64,000 nucleotides of DNA from Tupaia tana (GCA_026018925.1 JAKSZU010000012.1:28571814-28635813), one strand, 5' to 3'. Shown: positions 48,842 to 60,671, counted from the stretch's first letter. Numbers and translations: made by a program. The notes: generated by a model from the letters alone, not told the origin.

Positions 48842-51488
48842 AAAAAGAAAGATGGTGGATCTGGAGGAGCAGTTGTCTGATGAGGAGAAGGTGCGTATAG
48901 CAACAAAATTCATCATTCATGCCCCTCCTGGAGAATTCAATGAGGTGTTCAATGGTGTTTGGTTACTGCTTAATAATGATAATCTTCTCAGGGAAGGAGC
49001 AGCCCATGCTTTTGCACAGTATAACTTGGACCAGTTCACGCCAGTAAAAATTGAAGGGTATGAAGATCAGGTATTGATAACAGAACGTGGCGACTTGGGA
49101 AATGGCAAGTTTTTGGATCCAAAAAACAGAATCTGTTTCAAATTTGATCACTTGAGAAAGGAAGCAACTGATCCAAGACCGTATGAAGCAGAAAATGTAA
49201 TTGAATCTTGGAGAACTTCGGTAGAAACCGTTCTGCGAGCTTATGTAAAAGAACATTACCCAAACAGGGTCTGCACGGTGTACGGTAAAAAAAATAGATG
49301 GACAGCAAACCATTATTACATGCATAGAAAGCCATCAGTTCCAAGCAAAACAATTTTGGAATGGTCGTTGGAGGTCAGAGTGGAAGTTTACAATTACTCC
49401 TTCAACCACTCAGCAGGTCGTTGGCATCTTGAAAATTCAGGTTCATTATTATGAAGATGGTAATGTTCAGCTAGTGAGTCATAAAGATATACAAGATTCC
49501 CTAACAGTGTCTAATGAGATGCAGACAGTAAAAGAATTTATAAAGATTGTAGAAGCTGCAGAAAATGAATACCAGACTACCATCAGTGAGAATTATCAAA
49601 CAATGTCGGACACTACTTTCAAAGCCTTACATCGACAGTTGCCGGTTACTTGTACTAAAATTGATTGGAACAAGATCCTCAGCTACAAGGTTGGCAAAGA
49701 GATGCAGAATGCATAAGATGAACATTGCATGACTGGATTATTTTAGTGTCTTTGCGTTAAAAAAAAAATCATTGCAAAAGTATTCAGAACTGTCAAGCTG
49801 CCCAGTCAGATGGGCTATTGCCATTTAAAAATCACTGTGATTAATTAGTTTGGTTAGAGCATAAAGCTTAGCTAATCAACCATTATTTTTTTTCTTTTAT
49901 TTATTTATTTTTACATTTTTCCACAAACATTTACTTTACATAGCAAAAAATTTTAGCTCATACTCCATAATTCTTGACAGTTTATAAACAACTTTCAAAA
50001 TTTCAAAATACTGAATTTTAAAGATAATGTTCAAAACATGTCTTATAATTTTGTATAATTTTATAACTCTATAGCAACAGAAGCAGTATGACAACCGTTA
50101 CTTTTTATTTCTTTTGTTCAAAGAGAATTGAAAATCAGTTTAGTTTAAATGTATTTTACTTTCTGTTATGCCTTCTTCTTACAATGAAGAGATGTTTCCT
50201 CTAGTTTAATGGTTAAAAGTTTTTGAAGGCTTTTGAAAATATTTTACCTCCTATAACCCTAAAATTGTTCTCTTTTGGTTTCTGAAATGGGTAACTTCGT
50301 ATATTTGCCCAATTCTTTTTAATGGGGTCAATAATAGACATTATGGCTTAAGGTGGTTGATGGATTTAGCCACTTACGCTGCTAAAGAAATTGTCTACTT
50401 TCCCCCGACCTCTTCCACTTATATAAGACTGAGATTAGAGGGAAAACATTTTCTATATCAATTGTGTTTAAACCTTTCAAAAAAGTTATTCAGCTAGCTT
50501 AGTGTTTAACTAAACATTTTTTTTTTTTTTTTGGAGAGGTTTTTCGCTATAGGGCGCGTGCGCTCGCCAGACAGACAGAGAGAGACATAGAGACAGAAAG
50601 CGAGAAATCACCCCCCAGGGGGGATGGTCACGCCGCAATCCCTTCTCCTCCATTCTCCTCTCGGGATCTTGGGCACGCACGCACACGCGCCCGGCGTGAG
50701 TTGTAAGCCACCGGGTTCGAGACGCGAACCGCGGTCGACTACGTGGGAGTCCAGCGACATAGCCATTACGCTAACTGCTGGTTCCCTAACTAAACTTTTT
50801 TTAAACAAGGCCAAGATCTAAAGTTGTTTTGAGATTCTGATATTAAATGAAAATACTTATTTCAGTAATGCATTTAATGCTTTTTTTCTTGTGACAGTTA
50901 TGCAAATTAGCTTGAATCCATGTCCCTGAGTTATTTTTATCATAAAGCCACAAATGTATTATAACAAGGCAAATTGTAACATATATAATCCTGAACTCAT
51001 GACCATGTCTCAGTGTTTTTTTTTAGATTGAAAATTACTGAAATTCATTGTATCATTAAAATGCAAATTTTCCTATTTATTTGAGTAGAAAATCACTTAC
51101 CAGTGAGTCATATACTATTTTAAAATACTTGCTTCAAATATTGTAATTCTTAACTGGTTGTAAATTAGGAAAGCTGGGATTACATATGGTGTGCAGTTAC
51201 AGTCTAAATTTTTTCACCATCCTATGCATTATAAGCATATTTGTAATATTTCAAAAAATAGATTTACTGATACTACAGGAATTTCAAGCCTGTGGTGAAT
51301 GCTAGTATTAACTGTAAGGAGTGGGGTGGATTTACGGTTTTATTCAGTAGAGTATTACTTATGATACTTGAGTGGAATCCTTTCTTCACATACTTCAGAC
51401 ATCTATCTGGGCCTGGAAATGTTTTTTTAAAAAAAACACCACTTTTATTAATGTATAATAAAATATTTCATTAGCTTGAAAAAAAAAA
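48842..51488 (+). pseudogene. CAPZA2: Processed retrocopy of CAPZA2 (F-actin capping protein alpha-2) with long 3' UTR
   Basis: Intronless copy of CAPZA2, the alpha subunit of the heterodimer that caps actin filament barbed ends. The frame starts at 48852 ([20 protein letters not shown]; the parent, from memory, starts MADLEEQ) and continues to about 49290. There the A-run in GGTAAAAAAAATAGAT carries one extra A relative to the codons for GKKIDG and shifts the frame. In the +1 frame the rest is open (IDGQQTII through [16 protein letters not shown], 49429) to the native end KEMQNA at 49716. The isoform call rests on [10 protein letters not shown] and [10 protein letters not shown], which differ from CAPZA1 as I recall it. 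About 1.75 kb of 3' UTR and a poly(A) run (51479-51488) follow. It lies inside L1 ORF2 with a 16-bp target duplication. A single frameshift suggests a fairly recent copy; it is not expected to make full-length protein. Confidence 0.94.
50516..50786 (-). mobile_element. tRNA-derived SINE, young, in the CAPZA2 3' UTR
   Basis: Reverse orientation, T-run 50516-50532, CpG-rich body (GGGCGCGTGCGCTCGCC) and head ending GCTAACTGCTGGTTCCC. Flanking duplication TAACTAAAC at 50507-50515 and 50787-50795. Retained CpGs indicate recent insertion. Confidence 0.93.
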
Positions 51489-51502
51489 GAGACACAGATT
51501 GG
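51487..51502. repeat. Target-site duplication, right, CAPZA2 retrocopy
   Basis: Exact partner of 48826-48841. The poly(A) tail overlaps its first two bases. Confidence 0.95.
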
Positions 51503-54500
51503 CCGAATAGATTGGGGGAAAAAAAAACAAAAACACAGAAACCCTCTATCTCTTGCCTACAAGAAATGCAACTTATGGATAAAGACATACATAGACTAAA
51601 AGTGAAGGGCCGTAAAAAGATATCCCATGCAAATGGAAATCTAAAAAGGGCTGGAGTTGAGATACTGATTTCAGACAAAATGGACTTCTAGACAAAGACT
51701 ATAAGAAGAGACAAAGGGTATTACATAATAGTAAATGAGCTAATTCATCAAGAAGACATAACGCTTATAAATATCTATGCACTCAACTCAGGAGCACCAA
51801 AATACATGAAGGAAAGACTGCTGGAGCTAAAAGAGAGATAGGGAGCAATACTATAATTGTTGGGGATCTCAACACCCCACTATCTCTTTTAGACAGATCT
51901 TCTAGCAAAAGAAAAAAAAAAAAAAAAAAAAACAGAGAAATACAGGACCTAAATAATAATATAAATCGAATGGGCTTGACAGACATCTATAGAACTTTCC
52001 ACCCTAAGACCACAAAATACACATTTTTATCACTCCAGCCTGGAACCTTTTCAAAGATTGACCATATTATAGGACAGAAATCAAGCCTTTAGATATTCAA
52101 ATATTCAAATTTAGATATTTAGATAGAAACTAGACCAGCATCTTTTCTGACCAGGATGGAATTAAACTCAATATTCATTTCAAATAACACCCTTGAAAAT
52201 ACACAAACACATGAAAACTAAACAACCTACTACTGAATAACTTCTTAACTACTGAAAAAATTAAGTCTGACATCAAAAACTTTATGGAAACAAATGAGTA
52301 CACGAGTTTCCATAACCTATGGGGCACGGCAAAAGCAATCATAAGAAGGAAATTCATAGCAATTAGTGCTCATATGAAAAAGATAGAAAGGTGGCAAATA
52401 GACAACCTAACATCATGCCTCAGGGAATTCAAAAAACAACCAAAAAAAATGCTAGGCAAAAAGAAATCATAAAGATTTGAGCAGAAATAAATGAAATAGA
52501 AAATTAACTATAGGAGAAAATAAATGAAAGACAAAGTTAGTTCTTTGAAAAGATTAACAAGATCCACACACCATTAGCTAAACTGATAAAAAAGAAACAA
52601 AGAAACCAGATAAATCAAATATGTGATGAAACAGACAACATTACAACAGACACAGTAGAAATACAAAACATTATTAGAGGATACTATGTGTGTGTATATG
52701 CCAACAAACAAGAGAATATGAAAGATATGGACAAACTCCTGGATACATGTACTCTACCAAGATTGAATCAGGAGGCCATAGAAAACCTGAATAGACATAT
52801 AACAAGCCATGAGATTGAATCAGTAACAAATAACCTCCCAACAAAGAAAAACACAGGCCTGGATGACTTTACTTCTGAATTCTTCAAAACTTTTAAGGAA
52901 GAGTTAACCCCTATCCTACTCAAATTATTTCTAAAGATCCAAAAGGAAGGAAACCTTCCAAATTCATTTTATGAAGCCTCCATCATCCTCATTCCCAAAA
53001 TCAATAAAAACATGACAACAAAAAAAAGAAAACTACAGAACAGTATCTCTGATGAACATAGATGCAAAATTCTCAACATCATACTTGCAAATCATACCCA
53101 ACAACATATAACAAAGATTATTCATCATGACCAGGTAGGCTTTATTCCAGGGATGCAAAGGTGGTTCAACATATGCAAGACCATAAATATAATACACCAT
53201 ATTAACAGAAAGAAAGATAAAAACCGCATGATCATTTCAATTGATACAGAGAAAGTATTTGATAAAATATAACATCCTTTAATGATTAAGACTCTCAGCA
53301 AGGTTGGAATAGAAGGGTCATTTCTCAACACAATAAAAGCCATATAGGGAAAACCTATAGCTAACATTATACTGAATGGGGAAAAGCTAAAAGCTTTACC
53401 TCTAAAAACCAGTACTAAACAAGCCTGCCCACTTTCTCCACTACTTTTTGATATAGTGCTGTAAGTCTTAGCCAATGCAATCAGAAAAGAGAACAATATA
53501 AAAGGCATTCAAATAGGCAAAGAAGAGTTGAAAATATCTCTATTTGCAGATGACATGATGGTATACTTAAAAGACCAAAAGTTTCCATGAAAAAACTTCT
53601 TGAAGTAATAAATGAATACAGTAAAGTAGCAGGATACAAAATCAACATCCAAAAATGTATAGCATTTTTACATACTAACAACACGTTGACCAAGGTAGAA
53701 CTGAAGAAAGGAATCCCTTTTATCATAGCCACAAAATGTATAAGATACCTAGGGATAAACTTAACTAAGGAATTCAAAGACCTTTACAAAGAAAACTATA
53801 AGAAACCTTTAAAAAAAGATATTGAAATGACACAGAAAAGTGGAAGGACATCCCATGTTCATTGTTTGAAAGAATTAATATAATCAAAATGGCAATTCTA
53901 CCCAAATTAATCTATGTATTTAATGGAATTTCAATCAAAATACCAGAGATATTCTTACAGATCTAGAAAAGACAATCATAGAATTTGTCTGGAATCATAA
54001 AAGACCTCGTATTGCCAAAGCAATCCTGTGCAAGAAGAGTGGAGTGGATGGCATATCACTCCCTGACCCCAAGATATACTCTAAAGCTGTGATCATCAAA
54101 ACAGCATGGTATTAAAAAAAAAAAAAAAGCATGGTATTGGCACATAAACAGACAGGTGAACCATGAAATAGAATAGAGGCCCCAGAAATAAACCACAAAG
54201 CTTACAGCCGAATGATTTTCGACAAAAGATACCAGTAAATCCATTAGGAAAAGGAAAACGTCTTTAGCAAATGGTGCTGGAAAAACTGGGTATCCACCTA
54301 CAGAAAGATTAAACTGAATCCTTATCTTTCACCATTAACAAAAAATCAACTCAAAATGAATCAAAGATCTGAACCTAAGACCTCAAATTAAAAAAAAAAA
54401 TGACATGTAGAAAACACTGGGCAAACTCTGGGAAACATTGGGGTAAGCAAAGATTTCTTAAAGAAGACACCCAAAGCACAGGCAATAATCCCTAAAATAG

Positions 54501-54862
54501 ACAAGTGGGACTATATAAGAAGTTTCTGCACAGCAAAGGACACAGTAATTAGTGTGAATCGACAATCCTCAGAATGGGAGGATATTTTTGTCGAATATGC
54601 CTCAGACAAGAAATTGATAACCAGAATACACAGGGAACTCAAGTGGCTTACCCGAGGGGGGGGGGGGGGGGGGGGAACCTGACCCAATTAAAAGATGGGA
54701 AAATGAGCTGAACAAAAGTCTCTCTAATGAAGACATACGAACAGCCAAAACCATATGAGGAAATGTTCAACATCTCTCATCATAAGAGAGATGCAGATTA
54801 AAACTGCAATGAGATACTACCTAAGCTCTGTCAGAATGCTGAAGATTAAAAATACAAAAGGT
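51503..54862 (+). pseudogene. L1 alpha ORF2 (endonuclease/reverse transcriptase), broken
   Basis: Continuation of ORF2 from 48751 after the CAPZA2 insert. Endonuclease segment LLPTRNAT...RHT near 51550. Reverse transcriptase segment open at 52688-53272 ([56 protein letters not shown]). [10 protein letters not shown] near 53540 corresponds to the catalytic FADD box. Multiple stops (for example the TAG at 51508) show it is dead. Its C-terminal part continues beyond the SINE at 55131-55318 and at 58844 onward. Confidence 0.9.
54656..54675. repeat. Poly(G) run of 20 inside L1 alpha
   Basis: Twenty consecutive G within ORF2-derived sequence; neighbouring L1 copies have mixed sequence here. Confidence 0.9.
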
Positions 54863-55130
54863 CGGGACCAGCAGTTAGCGTAATGGCTATGTCGCTGGAC
54901 TCCCACGTAGTCGACCGCAGTTCACGTCCTGGACCCGGTGGCTTAAAACTCACGCCCGGTGCGTGTGTGTGCGTGCCCAAGATCCCAAGAGGAGAATGGA
55001 GGAGAAGGGATTGCAGCGTGGCCATCCCCCCGGGGGGTGATTTCTCGCTTTCTGTCTCTCTGTCTCTCTCTGTCTGTCTGGCGAGCGCACGCGCCCTATA
55101 GCAAAAACCTCTCCAAAAAAAAAAAAAAAA
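54863..55130 (+). mobile_element. tRNA-derived SINE, young, in L1 alpha
   Basis: Complete copy from GGGACCAGCAGTTAGCG to CCCTATAGCAAAAACCTC plus a long A-run. Duplication AAATACAAAAGGT / AAATACAAAAAGT on both sides. Confidence 0.93.
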
Positions 55131-56281
55131 AAATACAAAAAGTGGTAAGTGTTGGCAGGTATGTGGTGAAAGGGGAACTCTCCTACACTGTTCATGGGAA
55201 TGTAAACTGGTTCAGCCACTGTGGAAAACAATATGGAGGTTCCTCAAAGACGTACAAATAGAACTACCATTTGATTCAGCAATCTCACTTCTGGGTATCT
55301 ACCCAAAGGACAGGAGAAACATAAGTGCTAGCGGGGGTGTGGTGAAAGGGGAACTCCCCTAAACCGCAGGTGGGAATGTAAATTGGTCCAGCCACTCTGG
55401 AGAACAATTTGGAGATTCCTCAAAGACCTACAAATAAAACCACCATATGATCCAGCAGTCCCTTGTATATACCCAAAGAACAGAAGAATTCTTATTCAGA
55501 AAAGTGCTTACACATCGATGTTTGTTAGATTATTCACAAATGCTAAGACATGGAACCAACCCAAATGCCCACAAATAGATGAATGGATTGAAAATGTATG
55601 GCATATATACCCTACGGAATACTACTCAGTCATAAAAAAAGACCCTGGCTTTTGACAAAAAGTGAATGAATATGGAAGATTTACTGCTGAGTGAAGCAAG
55701 CCAGGCTATAAAGGAGGGACATTGTATGTCTCCACTTGATATATACCAAGAATCCACACTCTATGGCTGAAACTGAATGGCTAAAGGTTATAGAAACTTA
55801 GTAAATGGTTCTTAATACCAGATACAGTGTAGGAAGAGGGTGGGTGAAGGAGTAGAGTCTGAGGAAGGACATTAAGAAAAATAGAGAGGCAGAACTAAGT
55901 ATTTTGCACAGCGTGCTTGCGTGCCGCGCAGTTTTCTATTTTGTGATTTTTTTTTTAACAAAAGGAAAAACATTAATTACAATTTTTTTCTTTTTTTTTC
56001 TTTTTTTTCTTTTTTTGTTGTTTCTCTCTCTCTTTTTCATTTCCCTTTTTCTTGTCTCTCCACTCTCCAAATATCCATTTAATGTGTTTTTAGAAGGATC
56101 TAAGAGCACTGTAGCTAAACATCCAAATACTAATAGGGTTAAAATATTCCTCAATATCTACTGAATCTGCTGCACCAGTGATCACAACAGAATGGCAAAG
56201 AGATTCTAGATCACCTCTGTCTGCTTGCTCCTGAACATTCAGACTGAACTTCAAGAATTTGAATGAAACACACCATCCATC

Positions 56282-57637
56282 ATATGACAAGAAATCACCG
56301 CTGGATCACAAGAAATATGGGAAAAAACAAGAAAATACCAATGGAAAACAAGTAAAAATACCTCTCCTCCAAGGGATAAGAGTAACTCTTCTTCATCCAC
56401 AAGCAGTTCGGTGAAAATCATGGAAATGTCTGATAAGGAATTTAGAGCATTTATAATGTCGAAGCTAACAGAGATGGAAGAGAAGAGAGATAATGAACCG
56501 TTAAAGAGAAAGAAGAAGTTGATGAGTTCCAGGAGATGAGGAAATTCTTGCAAGATCTAAAAGAGGAATTATACACTTTACAAAAGACTCAAAAGGAACT
56601 GTTAGAGATGAAGTCTATAATACAGGAAGTCAAAATCTCCCTTGATTCACTGAGATTTATGCCTAAAGTCAGACTTGGGTTCATGTATAGGTATATATCA
56701 GCTGTGCTAGCTATTGGATATATTTAGACTAATTAAGTTCATTAGCAAATCAATTAAATGGTGGGGGGAAGGCATAGAGAGCAACCATGGATACTAGAGA
56801 CAATGTGGGAGGAGGGTGGGACATGGCAGAGGGTGAGGAATAGGGAATCAAGGATGGCAAAACAAAAAACAAAGTATACAAGACATAAGAATTGGAAAAT
56901 TATTTGCTGATAACATGTATGTTGATGCTCTTGATTGAGCCAATACACAGTGTATTTTGGATGGAAAAAAAAAAGAAAGTATTAAAAGCAGACTAGATCA
57001 TTCAGAAAATAGAATCTCAGATGTAGAAGAGAAAATGGCTGGCCTGGAAAAATCCACCACGAAGACTGAGAAAATGGCCCAAAAATTTGAGAATAATATT
57101 CGAGAAGTACTAGATACCATCAAACGTCCAAACATCCGGATAATTGGCATTCCAGAAAGTGAAGAGACCCATAAGGACATTGATAATCTATTCCATGAAA
57201 TCCTGCAAGAAAACTTTCCAAACCTAGAGAGGCATTCAAAGATCCAGTCCCAGGAAATACAAAGGACCCCAAATAGAATCAACCCAAGAAGATCTTCTCC
57301 AAGACACATTATAGCCAGATTGACCAAAACCACAGACAAAGACAAGATACTAAGATTGGTAAGAGAAAAACATCAAGTTACCTACAAAGGACATCCCATC
57401 AGGCTAACAACAGATCTCTCATCAGAAACAATGCGAGCAAGGAAAGAATGGGAAAATATATTCAAAGTGTTAAGAGAGAAGCAATTTCAGTCAAGAATAC
57501 TCTACCCGGCAAGATTATCTTTCAGGTGGGAAGAAAAGTTAAGAACATTCTCAGATAAACAAAACCTGAAAGAATTTACCAGCACCAGACCAGATCTCCA
57601 AGAAGTTCTCAAGGGTGTGCTATGTCAGGAAAATTAA
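56282..57637 (+). pseudogene. ORF1 of the HAL1-like element, interrupted
   Basis: The start MTRNHRWITRNMGKNKK meets an early stop. A coiled-coil part around 56530-56650 reads KFLQDLKEELYTLQKTQKEL. After an insert, 56957-57637 is open for 226 codons: SRLDHSENRISDVEEKMAGL (coiled coil), NIRIIGIPESEE (RRM), HEILQENFPNLERHSKIQ, HIIARLTKTTDKDKILR, then a C-terminal domain ending LQEVLKGVLCQEN. L1 ORF1p is an RNA-binding trimer. The C-terminal two thirds are well kept; the whole is broken by the insert and early stops. Confidence 0.85.
56655..56960 (+). mobile_element. 3'-UTR-like copy inserted within the HAL1-like ORF1
   Basis: About 300 bp resembling 58255-58580, for example GAAAATTATTTGCTGA and ATACACAGTGTATTTTGGATGG versus the same place downstream. 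It ends in an A-run just before ORF1 resumes at GAAAGTATTAAAAGC. No target duplication is obvious. Confidence 0.7.
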
Positions 57638-59474
57638 ATACAGACACACGGAAATAAGAGTTCAAAAACTAAGAAAGTGGTCAGCTTAATCGTAGGGATA
57701 AGTCTGGGGTTGAATATTATAACCCAGAATTTAATCAGGAAAATTGAACCAGAACAGAAGATAAAAGTACATGAGACTGATAGGTTCATGCACCTACCAT
57801 TTGAACAGAATCCTAGTCTGTTTCCTGGCTGTAAGCAAAATTCCTTGGTATTGATTTAAGTTAAAACTGGTTTTCTTAATAATAACGAGTGAACTCACCA
57901 TTGAAAGTAGTTAGATTATGTATGAAATTGTGTGATCAATACAATGTGGGTGGGAAAGGAATGGAAGACAATTGTAGACACCAGAGATAGTGTGAGAAGA
58001 GGGTGGGAAAGGACAGAGGGTCAGAAAGAGGGGTAAAAATAATTCTAGGAACTAGAAATGGAAAATTTTTTATAATATGAATGATTAAGTCACTATGCAG
58101 TATATACTGGATGGGAAATCACATTTTGAATGCTGTGATGATGCTTAGGGAAATAATGTAAATTAAGTTACCAAAAAAAAAAAAAAGTTTCAGGAAAAAA
58201 AAAAAATCTATTCAATGACTGCAGTAAGATATATAGCCTCAGCTAGGTGCTACTTTATAGGATGTGTAAAGTTAGACTTGTGTTCATGGAAATGTATATA
58301 TCACCTGTGTTTGCTATGAAAATATTTAGATTAATTAAGGTCTTTAGTAATTCAATAAAATGTGGGGGGGAAACAGTATAGAAAGCAAACATAGATACCA
58401 GAGTCAGTGTGGGAGGAGAGTGTGAGATGGCAGAGGGTAAGAGATAGGGAATCAAGGGGGGGGGGGGGCAAAACATACAGAAAACAAGAAATTGAAAATT
58501 ATTTGCTGACAATAACATGTTTGTTGATGTGCTTGATTGAGACAATATACAGTGTACTCTGGATGGAAAATCTCATTTTGTATGCTGTAATGATGTACAG
58601 TGAATGAATGCAAATAAATAAATTGAAAAAAAAGAAAGAAAAATAGAGAGTCAAGGCATTTATGGGACAAAAAGTGGATTATTACCTATTGAAAATAACT
58701 TTATAGTATTGTCAACTGGACTGGTGAGAAATGTACACATGTTGGAATATTCACTTTGTAACCTAAGTAACATGAGATTGAATGTATAAAAGAAATAGAA
58801 ATAAAAAGAAATTTTTTTAAAAAGACAACAAAGGACAGGAGAATGCTCACTCAGAAAAGTGCTTGCACGTCAATATTTATTGCAGCATTATTCATGATCA
58901 CTAAGACATGGAACCAACCCAAATGTCCATGAACAGAAGAATAGATGGAAGAAGGGTGGCACATATATTCTATTAAGCCACACACACACACAAAGAAAAA
59001 AAAAAAAAAAAAAAAAGAACAAGACCCTGGCATTTGATAGAAAGTAGTAGAATATGGAAGATCTGTTGCTGAGTGAAGTGAGCCAGGATATGAAAGAAAG
59101 ATACTGTATGTATCCACTTAATATATACCAACTATCCATACTTTATGGTAGAGATTGAAATATTGGAGGGCATAAAAGCAATGAAAATAGTTATGGATGA
59201 TGACGACAGTGTGGAATCCGGGGAGGGGAAGAGTATAGAGAAGGGTAGCAAGAGAACAAATAAAGAGGCATGACATTAGTGGGACACAAAAATGGTTTAT
59301 TACCTGTTGATGATAACATGTATAGTATTCTCAATTGGACTGGCCTGAGAAGTATTTCATGTTGAGTAAATTCTCTTTACAAGCCAAATGATATATAATG
59401 ATTTAATGTTTTTAAAATAACAAGAATAAATAATAATAATAATAACCTTAGAAAAAATTATAAAAAGCTATTTG

Positions 59475-59565
59475 GGGGCTGGCAAGTGGCGTGGTGGTTA
59501 AAGGTGCTGGACTCCCACATGGCCGACCACGGTTCAAGTCTCGGACCTGGTGGCTTGCTTTCTCA

Positions 59566-59619
<54 letters not shown>

Positions 59620-59683
59620 GATCAAACTGAAAAATAATAATGATATAATAATAAATAAAGTTAAATAAAATAATTCTTTGAAA
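59475..59683 (+). mobile_element. tRNA-derived SINE, short form with (CT)n
   Basis: Head GGCTGGCAAGTGGCGTGGTGG to GGTGGCTTGC, then a CT-rich run (59568-59620) and an A-rich tail; the middle body is absent. Duplication AAAAAGCTATTTG at 59462-59474 and 59684-59696. Confidence 0.88.
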
Positions 59684-59815
59684 AAAAAGCTATTTGATGA
59701 TGACGATGTGGATTGTAATGTCTTTTCTTGACTGATATGCATGGTAATAATGCTGGGAAAAGAAATGTAACACATCATAAAGATATATGTGATTAGATGT
59801 AATATAAAAATAATA

Positions 59816-59991
59816 AAAATTCACACTGGACACATGCACGTGCATTTCCAAGATCCCACGAGAGAATGGAGAAGGGATTGTGATGTGGCCATCCCCCCCG
59901 GGGGATGACTTCTCAATTTCTGTCTCTCTGTCTCTCCAGTGAACATACATGCCCTATAGCAAAAGTCTCTCCAAAAAAATCAATGAGATTT
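59816..59991 (+). mobile_element. Right half of the split tRNA-derived SINE
   Basis: It starts AAAATTCACACTGG, repeating the last 14 bases of the left half with one C/T change, then continues the SINE body (ACACATGCACGTG, AAGATCCC, CCTATAGCAAAAG) to an A-run and the host duplication AAAATCAATGAGATTT. The 14-bp repeat is the target duplication of the inserted L1. Confidence 0.9.
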
Positions 59992-60214
59992 ATTTCTTCA
60001 TAGTAGTCTTTGTGGATAAAAGCAACAGATTCTTCTTTTCTGTTTCAATGTCTAAGGAGTCCAATGAGCAACTATAAAGACAGGAGTATGTGAAGATATC
60101 AGAAGTAATCAGATTCTGCAGAAGACTATTTTCGAGACCATCTAAAGGTATAATTCTATCTGTACACCACATTATATTCATTAATTCTATAAGCTAATAC
60201 TTATTGGATTTCAT

Positions 60215-60287
60215 ATAGGGTTGTCAAAAGTTATGACACATTTTTGCATAGAGAAAATATGTGATGACTTTTCTGACAACCCAGTAT
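60215..60287 (+). mobile_element. Mini-mariner (MITE), palindromic
   Basis: TAGGGTTGTCAAAAGTTATG ... ATGACTTTTCTGACAACCCA; inverted arms. Confidence 0.83.
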
Positions 60288-60315
60288 TTCATTACACTTC
60301 TCAGATCAATTCATA

Positions 60316-60575
60316 ATAGTTTTTAGATTTTTGCCATAAGGCACATGCGCTTGCTGAGAGAGACAGAGAGAGAGGGAAAGTGAGAAATCACCCCCTCCCC
60401 TCCGTGAGGATGGCCACACTACCACAATCCCTTATCTTCCATTCTCCTCTCTGGATTTTGAGTATACACATGCGTGCTCCTGGCATGTTTTCCAAGTCAC
60501 CAGGACCAGGATTGAACCACAGAGTTGGCCATGTGAAATTCAGTGCCTTAAAAACCACATTACCTGCTGGCACTC
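60316..60575 (-). mobile_element. tRNA-derived SINE
   Basis: TTAGATTTTTGCCATAAGGC, GTGAGAAATCACCCC, GTTGGCCATGTGAAATTCAG, TTACCTGCTGGCAC. Confidence 0.85.
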
Positions 60576-60671
60576 AATGTATAATATTTCCAAAAGATTA
60601 ATATTATGGTAAAAAAATTGTAATCATCCAGGGATATCACAAAATAACTCAATGGATAAGAAACAAAGTAA

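Larger units (their letters stand above)
55889..58635 (+). mobile_element. HAL1-like (ORF1-only) L1-derived retroelement, inserted in L1 beta
   Basis: GC-rich 5' start (CACAGCGTGCTTGCGTGCCG), pyrimidine-rich leader, an L1-type ORF1 (first ATG 56282, stop at 57637), then directly an A-tailed 3' region. No endonuclease or reverse transcriptase sequence lies between. This is the layout of half-L1 (HAL1) elements, which would depend on L1 ORF2 protein. Exact 15-bp duplication AAGAAAAATAGAGAG at 55874-55888 and 58636-58650 bounds the unit. It contains an extra 3'-UTR-like copy inside ORF1 (56655-56960) and two successive 3' regions (about 57700-58190 and 58200-58635). Confidence 0.65.
55319..58828 (+). 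mobile_element. LINE-1 'beta', 5'-truncated, inserted in L1 alpha
   Basis: L1 C-terminal ORF2 plus 3' UTR. It starts inside the Cys-rich end of ORF2; 55383-55655 is open and reads VQPLWRTIWRFLKDLQ...KQPKCPQIDEWIE-like L1 sequence. It is interrupted at 55888 by the HAL1-like element, resumes at 58651 and ends in an A-rich tail. Exact 15-bp duplication CAAAGGACAGGAGAA at 55304-55318 and 58829-58843. Because its start overlaps in content with L1 alpha just upstream, the region first looks like a tandem duplication. Confidence 0.85.
47208..59815 (+). mobile_element. LINE-1 'alpha', near full length, interrupted by later insertions
   Basis: Sense-strand L1 with a tandemly repeated 5' UTR, ORF1 (from 47743), ORF2 (ATG at 48751; [18 protein letters not shown]) and a 3' UTR, bounded by a 14-bp duplication of SINE sequence. 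It is interrupted by the CAPZA2 retrocopy, a SINE (54863-55130), a second L1 (55319-58828) and a SINE (59475-59683). Frameshifts and stops in both ORFs make it inactive. The 3' end after 59440 is diverged and its exact structure is uncertain. Confidence 0.88.

Noticed and set aside
55141..55500. An apparent 176-bp tandem duplication in the L1 3' region
   Set aside because: The two copies belong to different L1 insertions: the exact duplication CAAAGGACAGGAGAA at 55304 and 58829 shows that the second L1 inserted into the first.
56957..57637. The 226-codon open frame as a cellular gene
   Set aside because: It is L1 ORF1 sequence (coiled coil, RRM-like and C-terminal parts) within a retroelement bounded by target duplications.
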